Below, in pieces: positions 43,173 to 50,930 of a stretch of 64,000 bases of DNA. The DNA is from Phycisphaerae bacterium. Lineage in GTDB: Bacteria; Planctomycetota; Phycisphaerae; UBA1845. Made by a program: the position numbers and the translations under genes. The notes beneath the pieces are model-generated. The model was not told where the DNA came from. It was given only the letters and a program-made list of their open reading frames with translations, and searched no databases. The stretch lies in contig JANQQK010000091.1 of the NCBI GenBank assembly GCA_028289375.1, positions 1 to 64,000 of the forward strand, written 5' to 3'. Every line of letters starts with the position of its first letter. Within the stretch, counting starts at the first letter, position 1.

Positions 43173-44258
43173 ATGGAACTGCAACGACTATTGCAGGCGG
43201 CGGTGGAACATGGGGCGTCCGACCTGCACGTGCAGTCCGGGGCGGTACCGATGCTTCGGCTTCGCGGTGAAATGCGCACGCTGGAAGTTCCGCCTGTCGA
43301 AAATGCGGAATTGCAGAGCGCGATCGCCGCGATCGTGCCGGAGCGACATCGGGCGGACCTCGAACACTCGCTCTCGGACGGAATCGACTTCTCGTATCAG
43401 GTGGATGGTCTCGGGCGGTTTCGATGCAGTGCTTACCTGCACCTGGGGCACGCGGCGATGGTCGCCAGGGTGATTCGTTCGGACATTTTGTCGTTTGATC
43501 AGCTTCACTTGCCGGAAGTGATTCGGGACTTTGCCCTTTCGCGACGCGGACTGACGATGGTCACGGGTACGACCGGCAGCGGCAAGAGCACGACGCTGGC
43601 AGCGATGGTCGACCTGATCAACGAATCGTATCGGACGAAGATCGTCACACTCGAAGATCCGATCGAGTACATTCACGAGAATCGCAATTCCCTGATCTCG
43701 CAGCTCGAGGTCGGCAGTGATACGCCGTCGTTTCAACAGGGAATCCGGCAGGCGTTGCGTCAGGACCCGGACATCATTCTTGTCGGCGAGCTTCGGGACG
43801 TCGATACGCTGAGAATCGCACTGCAGGCAGCGGATACCGGGCATCAGGTGCTGACCACGGTGCACAGTGCCAATGCCGCCCAGACGGTTGAACGTGTGAT
43901 TGCGATGTTCCCGCCGGCGGAGCACAAGCTGCTGCTGTCACAGTTGGCGGGGTCGATCGAGTCGATCATCTCGCAGCGACTGGTGAAGACCGCCGATGGC
44001 GATCGCTATCCGGCGGTTGAGATACTGCGTGGTGGGCCGGTGACAACGAAGCTGATTCAGGAGCAGAGGATCGATGAGCTTTCCGATTTCATCGCCGAGG
44101 GCGAATCGGGGATGCGGACGTTTGATCAACACCTGCTCGAGATGTATCGCAAGGATCTGATTTCGGGGCGGGAGGCGATGCGGTGGTCGTCGAGTCCGGA
44201 AGGCATGGCGATGGCGATGCGCGGGATTCGCGGGCTTGGATCGGGACAGGAGTCATGA
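43173..44258 (+). CDS. pilT: PilT/PilU-type pilus retraction ATPase
   Basis: 361 aa from ATG 43173, chosen because MELQRLLQAAVEHGASDLHV aligns with the usual PilT N-terminus; ATG 43152, ATG 43104 and GTG 43071 are longer options. Motifs: GTTGSGKSTTLAAM (Walker A), VTLEDPIEYIH (Asp box), RQDPDIILVGELRD (Walker B) and TTVHSANAAQTVERV (His box). It is a hexameric ATPase that powers pilus retraction or related secretion at the inner membrane. Downstream lie a STAS protein and a PilZ protein on the same strand, but no other pilus assembly gene is nearby. The subgroup (PilT versus PilU) is not resolved. Confidence 0.93.
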   Translation: MELQRLLQAAVEHGASDLHVQSGAVPMLRLRGEMRTLEVPPVENAELQSAIAAIVPERHRADLEHSLSDGIDFSYQVDGLGRFRCSAYLHLGHAAMVARVIRSDILSFDQLHLPEVIRDFALSRRGLTMVTGTTGSGKSTTLAAMVDLINESYRTKIVTLEDPIEYIHENRNSLISQLEVGSDTPSFQQGIRQALRQDPDIILVGELRDVDTLRIALQAADTGHQVLTTVHSANAAQTVERVIAMFPPAEHKLLLSQLAGSIESIISQRLVKTADGDRYPAVEILRGGPVTTKLIQEQRIDELSDFIAEGESGMRTFDQHLLEMYRKDLISGREAMRWSSSPEGMAMAMRGIRGLGSGQES

Positions 44259-44292
44259 TGACGATGTGTCGCATGGACGGAGATTGTGAACG

Positions 44293-44655
44293 ATGAGTGG
44301 GGCTGCCCCGGGTGAATTGATTCGAAGCGAGTACGCCGACGGCGTCCTGATTGTGACACTGCTGGTCGATAATCTTGACCACGCCGCGAGCAGCCGGCTG
44401 CGCGAAGCCGTCTCCGAAGCAGCCGACCAGACGTCCGATCCGGTGGTTCTCGATATTTCGGTGGCTGACACGATTCAAAGCATCAGCATTGGCGCGTTGA
44501 TCACCTTGGCACAGGTGTTCAAGCAGAAGCATCAGCGATTCGTGCTCGCCGGCGTGTCGGGACATGTTCGTGAGACGTTGACGATCTGCCGTCTGGACAA
44601 GTTTTTCGAGATGCACGGGTCGTTGGAATCGGCGACCGCTGCCCTGGCCGGGTGA
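44293..44655 (+). CDS. STAS domain protein (anti-sigma factor antagonist-like)
   Basis: 120 aa STAS fold: GVLIVTLLVDNLDHAAS, VVLDISVADTIQSISIGALI and FVLAGVSGHVRETLTI follow the SpoIIAA pattern of beta strands and helices. The phosphorylatable Ser position (DSxG in SpoIIAA) falls in QSISIGAL, so control by phosphorylation is possible. It starts 34 bases after pilT. Single-domain STAS proteins tune sigma factors or partner-switching kinases; here a link to motility is suggested only by position. Confidence 0.85.
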   Translation: MSGAAPGELIRSEYADGVLIVTLLVDNLDHAASSRLREAVSEAADQTSDPVVLDISVADTIQSISIGALITLAQVFKQKHQRFVLAGVSGHVRETLTICRLDKFFEMHGSLESATAALAG

Positions 44656-44988
44656 TTCGACGGGTCGGTCGTCGATCTCAAACCGCCCTCAGCGCATGCA
44701 TTCCATTGGCGCTCTTGGCTGAATCGCGTCAACACACATCCAAGACCCCACCGTTAGGCCGAGCTATTGCGGATGACCCGGTCGTCGTGATTCAGGTTGA
44801 TTCCTGATTCCCAGGACTGCCCATCATGGGGCGTAGGAGCACAGAAACTTTCTCCGATTGGTTGTGATCGCGTACCAATGGCGTCAGGCCAATGTATGTC
44901 CGAGACCACAACCCGGATTGCGGGTGTTCCTTTTGTTTGTTTGCCGTTATCGTTCGGGCAGACGCGGCAAGCAGCGACCGTGTTGGCG
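44656..44988 (+). other. 333-bp gap between STAS and PilZ genes
   Basis: No RNA gene, terminator or strong promoter was recognised. The reading frame of the PilZ gene is open back to 44797, but the residues there (Pro/Gly/Cys-mixed) do not look like a protein domain, so a start near 44989 is preferred. Confidence 0.45.
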
Positions 44989-45408
44989 ATGTCATGGAAT
45001 GATCCGATGAGCGGCGATCCACATGAAATATCGGAAATACGACTTTCCGATGAAGAGATTGAGCAGATTCTGGATGGTCTTGACGGCAAGGAGTCCGAAT
45101 CAGCCAATGACGTTCGGCGATCGCAACGTCACCGTCTGCGCGGCCTGACCTCCGTGGTCACATTCGACACCAGCAACACGCGTATGGTTCTGCGGGTTCG
45201 CCTGCGCAATGTCTCCCAGCATGGGGTCGCTTTTCTGGCTGCAACACCGATGATTCCGGGGACGGAGTTCACCATTCAGATGCCCGTGGATGGCGGAGAG
45301 CGAACCATCGAGCGGGTGTGCGTCGCGCGACGCTGTTCCCTGGCCGACAAGCTGATTCATGAAATTGGTGCTGAGTTTGGAACGGCGCCACCTTCCTCAG
45401 ACCAATAA
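44989..45408 (+). CDS. PilZ domain protein (c-di-GMP receptor-like)
   Basis: About 139 aa if it begins at ATG 44989; ATG 45007 is equally possible and 44896 or 44797 are longer options. After a short acidic helix (LSDEEIEQILDGLDG) the PilZ signature appears: RRSQRHRLRG (RxxxR) followed by LRNVSQHGVAFLA (N/DxSxxG), the residues that bind cyclic di-GMP, then a beta-barrel ending IHEIGAEFG. It is downstream of pilT and a STAS gene, so it could couple c-di-GMP to surface motility. It faces a lipoprotein gene, with three bases between stops. Confidence 0.8.
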   Translation: MSWNDPMSGDPHEISEIRLSDEEIEQILDGLDGKESESANDVRRSQRHRLRGLTSVVTFDTSNTRMVLRVRLRNVSQHGVAFLAATPMIPGTEFTIQMPVDGGERTIERVCVARRCSLADKLIHEIGAEFGTAPPSSDQ

Positions 45409-45411
45409 CAT

Positions 45412-46755
45412 CTACTGCGCACATTCCACCAAAATGGCAACTTCTTCGCTGGCGACGCAATGGGCGTCGAGGATGCGGAATCGCCATGGCTCGAAATATT
45501 GCGTGACGGTCGTGAATCCGGGGCAGACGTTCCAATCGGCAGCCATCAGGGTGTTTCCTTCGTTCTCGTCGAATCTGAATCGGACCCGTCGCAACACCGG
45601 TGCACATGAGGAATCCGGCGGGCAGGCGTCGACGTCGATATACCCCTGCAGTGTGATGGGAAACGTCGGATTGCCTGACCAGTTGACGCTCAACGACAGA
45701 GACTCACCAAACAGGCCCGGAGACGGCGCACTCTCCAGACTTGTGATCGTGATCCGGGTGAACTCCTCGAACGTGTTTTGTTCGCATGTGATACCGGCTC
45801 CGGCGAACGTTCCTCCTCGTGCGCCACAACCAAACTCCGTGAATTCGTTCTGGCAATCGCCATATGGTTCGTCGGATGGCATGACCGCGCAGCAAAGCCC
45901 CGATTCACGGTTCGCTGAGTCGCACGACTGCCCCGCCGCCGACGGCGTTCCGCCATCAGCCACGCATGCCTCCGGAACACGGTCAGAGCAACTGCCGTCA
46001 CTCGCACAACACGCGGTTGTGAAGCACAGTGTCCCGTCGCAGCGCGATCCGAATCCCTTGAAACCGCCTCCCATGTCGACGCACATCTCATCGGTCGTGT
46101 CGACACAGGTTTCACCGTCCGCAGAGCAGCATGCCCCATTGGTACAGTCCGCCTGTTCGCACGTTGTGCCGTCGCCTGCGTAGGACCCGAACGGATCATC
46201 GTCACATTCGTCCTTTCTTTGCAATTCGCACGTATCGAGCAGCATGTCGCAGCAGGCACCCTGTGTGCAATCGACGCCGTTGCAATCGTCGCGGTCGAGG
46301 AAAACGGTCCCGGTGCACGCCGACAGAGACATCAGCCCACACATCTGGTCGACACAGCAAATGCCCGCCTGCTGCGAGTCGGGCGATGGCTCGTCCGGGG
46401 CATCGCCGCACGCGAAGACAGCATCACAGTCTGTATTCGTACCCCTGAACTCGCCGCCAAGGCCTTCGCACTCGTTCTGGCCGGCTGTGATGAAACAATC
46501 GTCATTGCGACAACACGCACCGCGACACGAAGAGAAGGCGTTGCCGCAGAACTCATCATCGAAGTAGGGAGCATCGAATTGAAGCGCGCACTCCTCCTCG
46601 CTCGTTTCCACGCAACCGTCGTCTGTGCAACAGGCACCGGGAACGTCGCCAAGCTCCGAGTCAGGCGGCGCATCCGTGGCACATCCACTCGTGCAGAAGA
46701 ACAGGATCGTCATGCCAATGGTCATGGCCCCACGCCGTAATGGTCGACTCAGCAT
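45412..46755 (-). CDS. Lipoprotein with seven GACC-type cysteine modules
   Basis: 447 aa. The lipoprotein signal ends FFCTSGC. Seven cysteine modules fill residues about 38-325; each starts (G/T)(A/I/L)CC, continues with C at about +4 to +9 and another C, then a Gly-rich turn (GGxFxG, GSYAGDG) and a final C. The last 110 residues are a beta-rich, Cys-poor domain. The same module occurs between lamin-tail domains in the proteins at 22-3768 and 9191-12052. AGGAG lies eight bases upstream of ATG, inside the end of the beta-helix gene, with a 7-bp overlap, so translation is coupled. Expected to be anchored in the envelope; function unknown. Confidence 0.87.
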   Translation of the reverse strand: MLSRPLRRGAMTIGMTILFFCTSGCATDAPPDSELGDVPGACCTDDGCVETSEEECALQFDAPYFDDEFCGNAFSSCRGACCRNDDCFITAGQNECEGLGGEFRGTNTDCDAVFACGDAPDEPSPDSQQAGICCVDQMCGLMSLSACTGTVFLDRDDCNGVDCTQGACCDMLLDTCELQRKDECDDDPFGSYAGDGTTCEQADCTNGACCSADGETCVDTTDEMCVDMGGGFKGFGSRCDGTLCFTTACCASDGSCSDRVPEACVADGGTPSAAGQSCDSANRESGLCCAVMPSDEPYGDCQNEFTEFGCGARGGTFAGAGITCEQNTFEEFTRITITSLESAPSPGLFGESLSLSVNWSGNPTFPITLQGYIDVDACPPDSSCAPVLRRVRFRFDENEGNTLMAADWNVCPGFTTVTQYFEPWRFRILDAHCVASEEVAILVECAQ

Positions 46756-48197
46756 CGCTGGTTCTCCTGAGGTCTCAACATCGCAACGGCCAATGACATC
46801 ATCAACGCCATCGCCATCATCGACGACAGCGAACAGGTCGGGACGGCCGCTGCCTGGTCGACTTCAAACGCACCGATGCTCGGCGGATCGGCGTAGCAGT
46901 TGCCATCGACATCCGACGCGGCCAGGACCGTCGCCATCGCCATGCCAGCCGCGGGACTCTCGGCATCAATGCGGTAGTCGGCCGCCGGATCGTTGAAAAG
47001 CGGGTCCTCGCCTGTCACCGCGTTTGATTCTGTCACCGGCAATGATGGCTGCGATGCTGCCGGACTATCAAACGCGTACCAGAGATTGCTGGCGAATGAG
47101 AAGGTCTCACCGGCCACGTTCGCGCCGATGTTCAGGTACGTGGAGATCTGCCCCCGATCGAAATAGACGATGTTGTTTTCAAAGCGGTTGTCGCCGCAGG
47201 GCAGGAACTCGAATTCGCCGCTGCTTGTCGTTTCCTGCAAGATGCGGATGATCCAGTTGTCCGGGCGGACGATCGTGTTGTTGGCCACCACCGAGTCGAC
47301 GCACCCGACGAAATTGATCGGCGAGCGACTGCCTTCGAAGATGTTGGCCAATACGCGGATGTTGCGTGCTTCGGCGTTGGGCGCGTCGGTCGACAAGGGT
47401 GGCCGAAAGAACTCAAAGCCGGTTGATCCGCCGATGTTGACGGCACGCTGGTTGGCATCTGCGATTCGGCAGTTGCGGATCTCGATGTCTGCTGATCCGC
47501 CCTTGCACTGAACGCCGCTCGAGTAAGGTCCGGTCAGGTCGCAGCGGGCGATCAATCCACGGTGGCAGCCGACGTGATCAATGCCGCTGCCGCCGTCACC
47601 GCAATCGGCGATGACGGAATCGAGCACGACGTAGTCGCGCAAGCCCGACAGCTTCAGACAATCCTGATTGCCGGTTGATCCGATGTCGTGGATGAGGAGA
47701 TTGCGGAACAGGATGTGGTGGGCGGCAAGCGGATTGCTGACGTCGCCACCGTCGTCAAAGTTGACGCCGTTCAGCGACGCGCCGCGGAACTCCACGTCGT
47801 GCAACGCCACATAGGTCGCACGGCTGACCTGCATGGCGGTTCCCCCGCCTTGGATGACCGGCCGGGCTTCACCGGCTGCACCGCCGATCCAGATCGGTGC
47901 ACCGGGCTCACCGGGCAGACTGCCAACGAAAATGCCACCTGCGTAGGTGCCTTCATGGATGATGACGGCCGTTCCGGGCGTGGCTTGGTTGATCGCGAAT
48001 TGCACGGTGGCGTAGGGATTGCCGGGCGATCCGTCGCCCGATCCGTCATCGCCGTCCGGGTCGACGTGAATTTCGCTCGTCGGCGATAAGCCATCTGCGA
48101 AGGTCGGGATGTCCGCGCATTGGGCGAACGCCGACTGTGCGAATGCCATCAGCAACAAAACCACGTACGCGTCAGCAGCAGTATTCCGCCATCCCAT
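46749..48197 (-). CDS. Secreted right-handed parallel beta-helix protein
   Basis: 482 aa from ATG 48197, chosen because GGAAGGGGG lies eight bases upstream; the reading frame extends to 48281 but without support. A signal peptide ends FAQSAFAQ. VDPDGDDGSGDGSPGNPYAT followed by VQFAINQATPGTAVIIHEGTY is the standard opening of pectate-lyase-like helices. Repeated VxNNTI, VLANIFEG, IEIRNCRI rungs (about 150-370) form the helix. The C-terminus has VPTCSLSSMMAMALMMSLAV then a basic end, a short tail similar to the VPxxS sorting tails in this window. Catalytic residues for polysaccharide cleavage are not identifiable. It overlaps the cysteine-module lipoprotein gene. Confidence 0.85.
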   Translation of the reverse strand: MGWRNTAADAYVVLLLMAFAQSAFAQCADIPTFADGLSPTSEIHVDPDGDDGSGDGSPGNPYATVQFAINQATPGTAVIIHEGTYAGGIFVGSLPGEPGAPIWIGGAAGEARPVIQGGGTAMQVSRATYVALHDVEFRGASLNGVNFDDGGDVSNPLAAHHILFRNLLIHDIGSTGNQDCLKLSGLRDYVVLDSVIADCGDGGSGIDHVGCHRGLIARCDLTGPYSSGVQCKGGSADIEIRNCRIADANQRAVNIGGSTGFEFFRPPLSTDAPNAEARNIRVLANIFEGSRSPINFVGCVDSVVANNTIVRPDNWIIRILQETTSSGEFEFLPCGDNRFENNIVYFDRGQISTYLNIGANVAGETFSFASNLWYAFDSPAASQPSLPVTESNAVTGEDPLFNDPAADYRIDAESPAAGMAMATVLAASDVDGNCYADPPSIGAFEVDQAAAVPTCSLSSMMAMALMMSLAVAMLRPQENQRC

Positions 48198-48273
48198 GAC
48201 ACGACCCCCTTCCCAAAGAACACCAAGCGTACGCCACCCAGGCGGCCTTCGCGAGAAAAACCATCTTCCGTTC

Positions 48274-49230
48274 TCATGCACCGTCGTCGAACGTGGCTGT
48301 CCCCTGCCGCTCTCGGTTGACGTACAACTGCGTCACGTCCGGACGGGCGTAGTGACCGGCTGGGTCGAAGTTCTGTCGTTCCTCGCGAACACGGGCGTGG
48401 TCCAGTTCGGCCACGATCAGCGTTTCGTCGTTTTCGACCGGTTCGACGAGCCACTGGCCATCCGGACCGGCGATGCACGACCCGCCATCGGCGAGGATTT
48501 CGGGGCTGTTCTGGCGAATCAGCTCTGCGTGCGGGATGGCGGCGGGAATCGCATCCCGCCTCATCACGCCCGACGCCGAGATGACGAATGACCGCCCCTC
48601 ACGTGCGATGAAACGCGTAATATCATGCGTCAAACGAACGGCTCCGGGCCATACAGCGACGTGCAAATCTTCACCCTGGGCGTACATGGCGGCCCGGGGC
48701 AACGGCATCCAGTTTTCCCAGCAATTCAGCCCGCCGACGGTGAACGGGGGGAGTTCGTGAACGTGCAGACCTGCCCCGTCGCCCGTGCCCCAGCAAAGAC
48801 GCTCCTCGAAGGTGGGCATGAGCTTGCGATGTGCGGTTTGAAAGAGGCCTTGTGCATCGATGTAGACAAGCGTGCAGTAAAGCGAGTGACCGCCCCGGTC
48901 GGCGGGCCTTTCGATGCAACCGAGGTACACGGCGATATTTCGCTCCGCGGCGATGGCCGATATCGACTCGAGGTCTCCGGATTCGATGGAAACCGCCTGT
49001 GACAGGTAGTACGCGTGGATTTGTTTCTGAATTTCCGATTCAAACCGCGCACCGTCGGTCTTTTCCAGCCAGAACGGATATCCCGGGACCAACGCTTCGC
49101 CAAAGACGACCAGCGCACATCCCGCATCGGCCGCCTGATGGACGTACTGCCCCACCTTTTCGAGGGTCGCTTCGCGATTCAGCCAGACTGGCGCGATCTG
49201 TGCAATTCCCACGGTCAATTTGTCCGCCAT
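48274..49230 (-). CDS. Carbon-nitrogen hydrolase, nitrilase family
   Basis: 318 aa from ATG 49230 (GGGAGG eight bases upstream); the frame is open to 49254. The Glu-Lys-Cys triad is present: GEALVPGYPFW, HRKLMPTFEERL and GGLNCWENWMPLPR. These signatures, including WENWMPL, belong to the true aliphatic/aromatic nitrilase branch, which converts nitriles to carboxylic acids plus ammonia. Residues from YARPDV to the end form the usual C-terminal tail. The substrate is unknown. It heads a leftward group with the beta-helix and cysteine-module lipoprotein genes (77 bases to the next start), although a functional link is not obvious. Confidence 0.92.
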   Translation of the reverse strand: MADKLTVGIAQIAPVWLNREATLEKVGQYVHQAADAGCALVVFGEALVPGYPFWLEKTDGARFESEIQKQIHAYYLSQAVSIESGDLESISAIAAERNIAVYLGCIERPADRGGHSLYCTLVYIDAQGLFQTAHRKLMPTFEERLCWGTGDGAGLHVHELPPFTVGGLNCWENWMPLPRAAMYAQGEDLHVAVWPGAVRLTHDITRFIAREGRSFVISASGVMRRDAIPAAIPHAELIRQNSPEILADGGSCIAGPDGQWLVEPVENDETLIVAELDHARVREERQNFDPAGHYARPDVTQLYVNRERQGTATFDDGA

Positions 49231-49364
49231 CGGTCCGTCCTCCCGGTTGCTCATTGATCCGATACCCGCTCCTGCTTGCGAACGATTTCACGCCCGAGCG
49301 TCCGCCCCATTGCAATCGCAATTCGCGAGATTGTCATCTTCCCAAAAATCCGCGTGAAAATTCC

Positions 49365-49392
49365 TTGCCAACAACGCCTTCGGCGATAGACT
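49365..49392 (+). promoter_or_regulatory. Candidate promoter of the Asp-Gly-Met lipoprotein gene
   Basis: TTGCCA (49365-49370), a 16-bp spacer and TAGACT (49387-49392), about 58 bases before ATG 49451. Confidence 0.45.
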
Positions 49393-49450
49393 CCGATCCC
49401 CATTGACGCGGTCGGCTACTTTTTTTGAATTCGAGAAGGAGAATCACACG

Positions 49451-50848
49451 ATGAGCTGGAAGAATCTCTGCACGCACACCATGACCTGCATGATGCTGAT
49501 CGGCATCATGACCCTCACCACCGGTTGCCCAAATGTGGGCCCCGCGCCCGACGACGGCAACGGCATGATGGATGGCGATGGGATGATGGACGGCGACGGC
49601 ATGATGGATGGTGACGGCGATGGCATGATGGACGGGGACGGGGATGGGATGATGGACGGTGACGGCATGGACGGCGATGGTGATGTCGCTCTGCAGATCG
49701 TCCGCACGAACATCGAACTGCGTCACGATGGCGGGCTGCAGTGCGGTGACGACATGATCGTCTTCGGCACGGGTGGTTTCAGCGGCGTGGCGTGGATGCG
49801 TCCTTCCGAGGGTGACACCGAAGCCCGCGAGGTTCCGGGCGGTGACAACTACCGCAACGGCGGTTTCGCCGTCACGGGCAACAAGGTTTGCTTTGCCGGT
49901 GGTCCGGATGACACCTTCCAGGTGACCGTGTTCGACGCCGATGCCGGTACGGTCAACTCGCTTCCGACGACCGATGTTCGCCTGCAGAACATCCCGGTCG
50001 GCTCGCTCAGCGCCGGCCAGATTCAGGCTGACGGAAACTACTGCGTGGTCCGCACCGACGACGGCGAAGTTGACGATGGCCGCAATCTGAAGGTCATCGA
50101 TGTTTCGGGTGACACACCGGTCGCGTTCGGCTTTGACATGGATGTCCCCGGTTCAGTGGATCAGGTCGCCATTGACGGCAACACGGTCGTGGCCATCCTG
50201 GGTGACGATGTTTACGTCTACGACGTGTCCGATCCGACCGCTGCTCCGTCGATGTTCACGGTCGACAGCGGTCTCGGTCTTGACGACATTCAGGTTCGCG
50301 TTTCGGGGGATTACATGATCGCCGGCATCAGCCAGTCGACCGGTCCATTCCACGCAGCCCTGATCAACCTGACCGACGGCAGCGTCACCGAGTTGACCGA
50401 TCCGGATGCGGCGTTGCTGTTTGGACTGGGTGGCGACAAGTTCCTCTACTTCGCCAACAGCTCAGCCGACGACAGCCTCGGATCCGCCTACCGCACCGCC
50501 ATCGGAACGGTGCCCGGTCCGGACAACACCAAGGCGCCGATCGAGGACTTCCTCGACGGTTCGACGACCAACAACGGTGCCCGCGGCTTCGCTCAGACCG
50601 TTTGGGTCACGCCCGATGGTCGCTACTGCTTCGTGGCTGGTTCGGAAAGCCTCGGCTCGGGCGAGTTCCTGCAGTACTCAACCGGTGGGTCGTTCATCGT
50701 TCCCGCTGACCCTGCCGGTACGTCGCCGTATGGCACACCGGCCACCGACGTGTTCGCCAGCAACAACTGCGTCGTCTTCAAGTCCGGCGACGGCACGACG
50801 GCGGGCACGAGCACGACGCTGGCGTACATCCTTCTTGATGGCGAATAG
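49451..50848 (+). CDS. Lipoprotein with (MMDGDG)n linker and beta-propeller-like body
   Basis: 465 aa from ATG 49451, with AAGGAG about nine bases upstream. The signal ends LTTGC (lipobox). Residues about 36-78 are a low-complexity Met/Asp/Gly linker, and the rest reads as repeated beta blades (GGFSGVAWMR, NYRNGGFAVTGNKVCFAGG, DGNYCVVRTDDGE, VAIDGNTVVAILGDDVYVYD), propeller-like but with no family I can name. The linker is strongly acidic and could bind calcium or act as a flexible spacer to the outer membrane. A single-gene transcript is likely, with a promoter upstream and a hairpin terminator downstream. Confidence 0.82.
   Translation: MSWKNLCTHTMTCMMLIGIMTLTTGCPNVGPAPDDGNGMMDGDGMMDGDGMMDGDGDGMMDGDGDGMMDGDGMDGDGDVALQIVRTNIELRHDGGLQCGDDMIVFGTGGFSGVAWMRPSEGDTEAREVPGGDNYRNGGFAVTGNKVCFAGGPDDTFQVTVFDADAGTVNSLPTTDVRLQNIPVGSLSAGQIQADGNYCVVRTDDGEVDDGRNLKVIDVSGDTPVAFGFDMDVPGSVDQVAIDGNTVVAILGDDVYVYDVSDPTAAPSMFTVDSGLGLDDIQVRVSGDYMIAGISQSTGPFHAALINLTDGSVTELTDPDAALLFGLGGDKFLYFANSSADDSLGSAYRTAIGTVPGPDNTKAPIEDFLDGSTTNNGARGFAQTVWVTPDGRYCFVAGSESLGSGEFLQYSTGGSFIVPADPAGTSPYGTPATDVFASNNCVVFKSGDGTTAGTSTTLAYILLDGE
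49559..49683 (+). repeat. Short in-frame repeat encoding MMDGDG units
   Basis: Imperfect units of 18 to 24 nt (ggcatgatggatggcgat type) encode five MMDGDG blocks and one MDGDG block. All length steps are multiples of three, so copy change would keep the frame. Confidence 0.9.
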
Positions 50849-50894
50849 TCGCTGAGATGGTCGCGCCCGCGAGGCGTGCTTGAGAAGTGAATGG

Positions 50895-50930
50895 CGAGGG
50901 GCGGTGACCAGATCAGGTCGTCGCCCCTCG
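50895..50930. terminator. Strong hairpin terminator between convergent genes
   Basis: CGAGGGGCG (50895-50903) pairs with CGCCCCTCG (50922-50930), extended inward by two G-U pairs and GACC/GGTC to a 15-bp stem with a 6-nt loop. ATCTTT follows on the plus strand. The stop codon of the leftward rRNA methyltransferase gene (50913-50915) lies in the loop. Confidence 0.75.
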
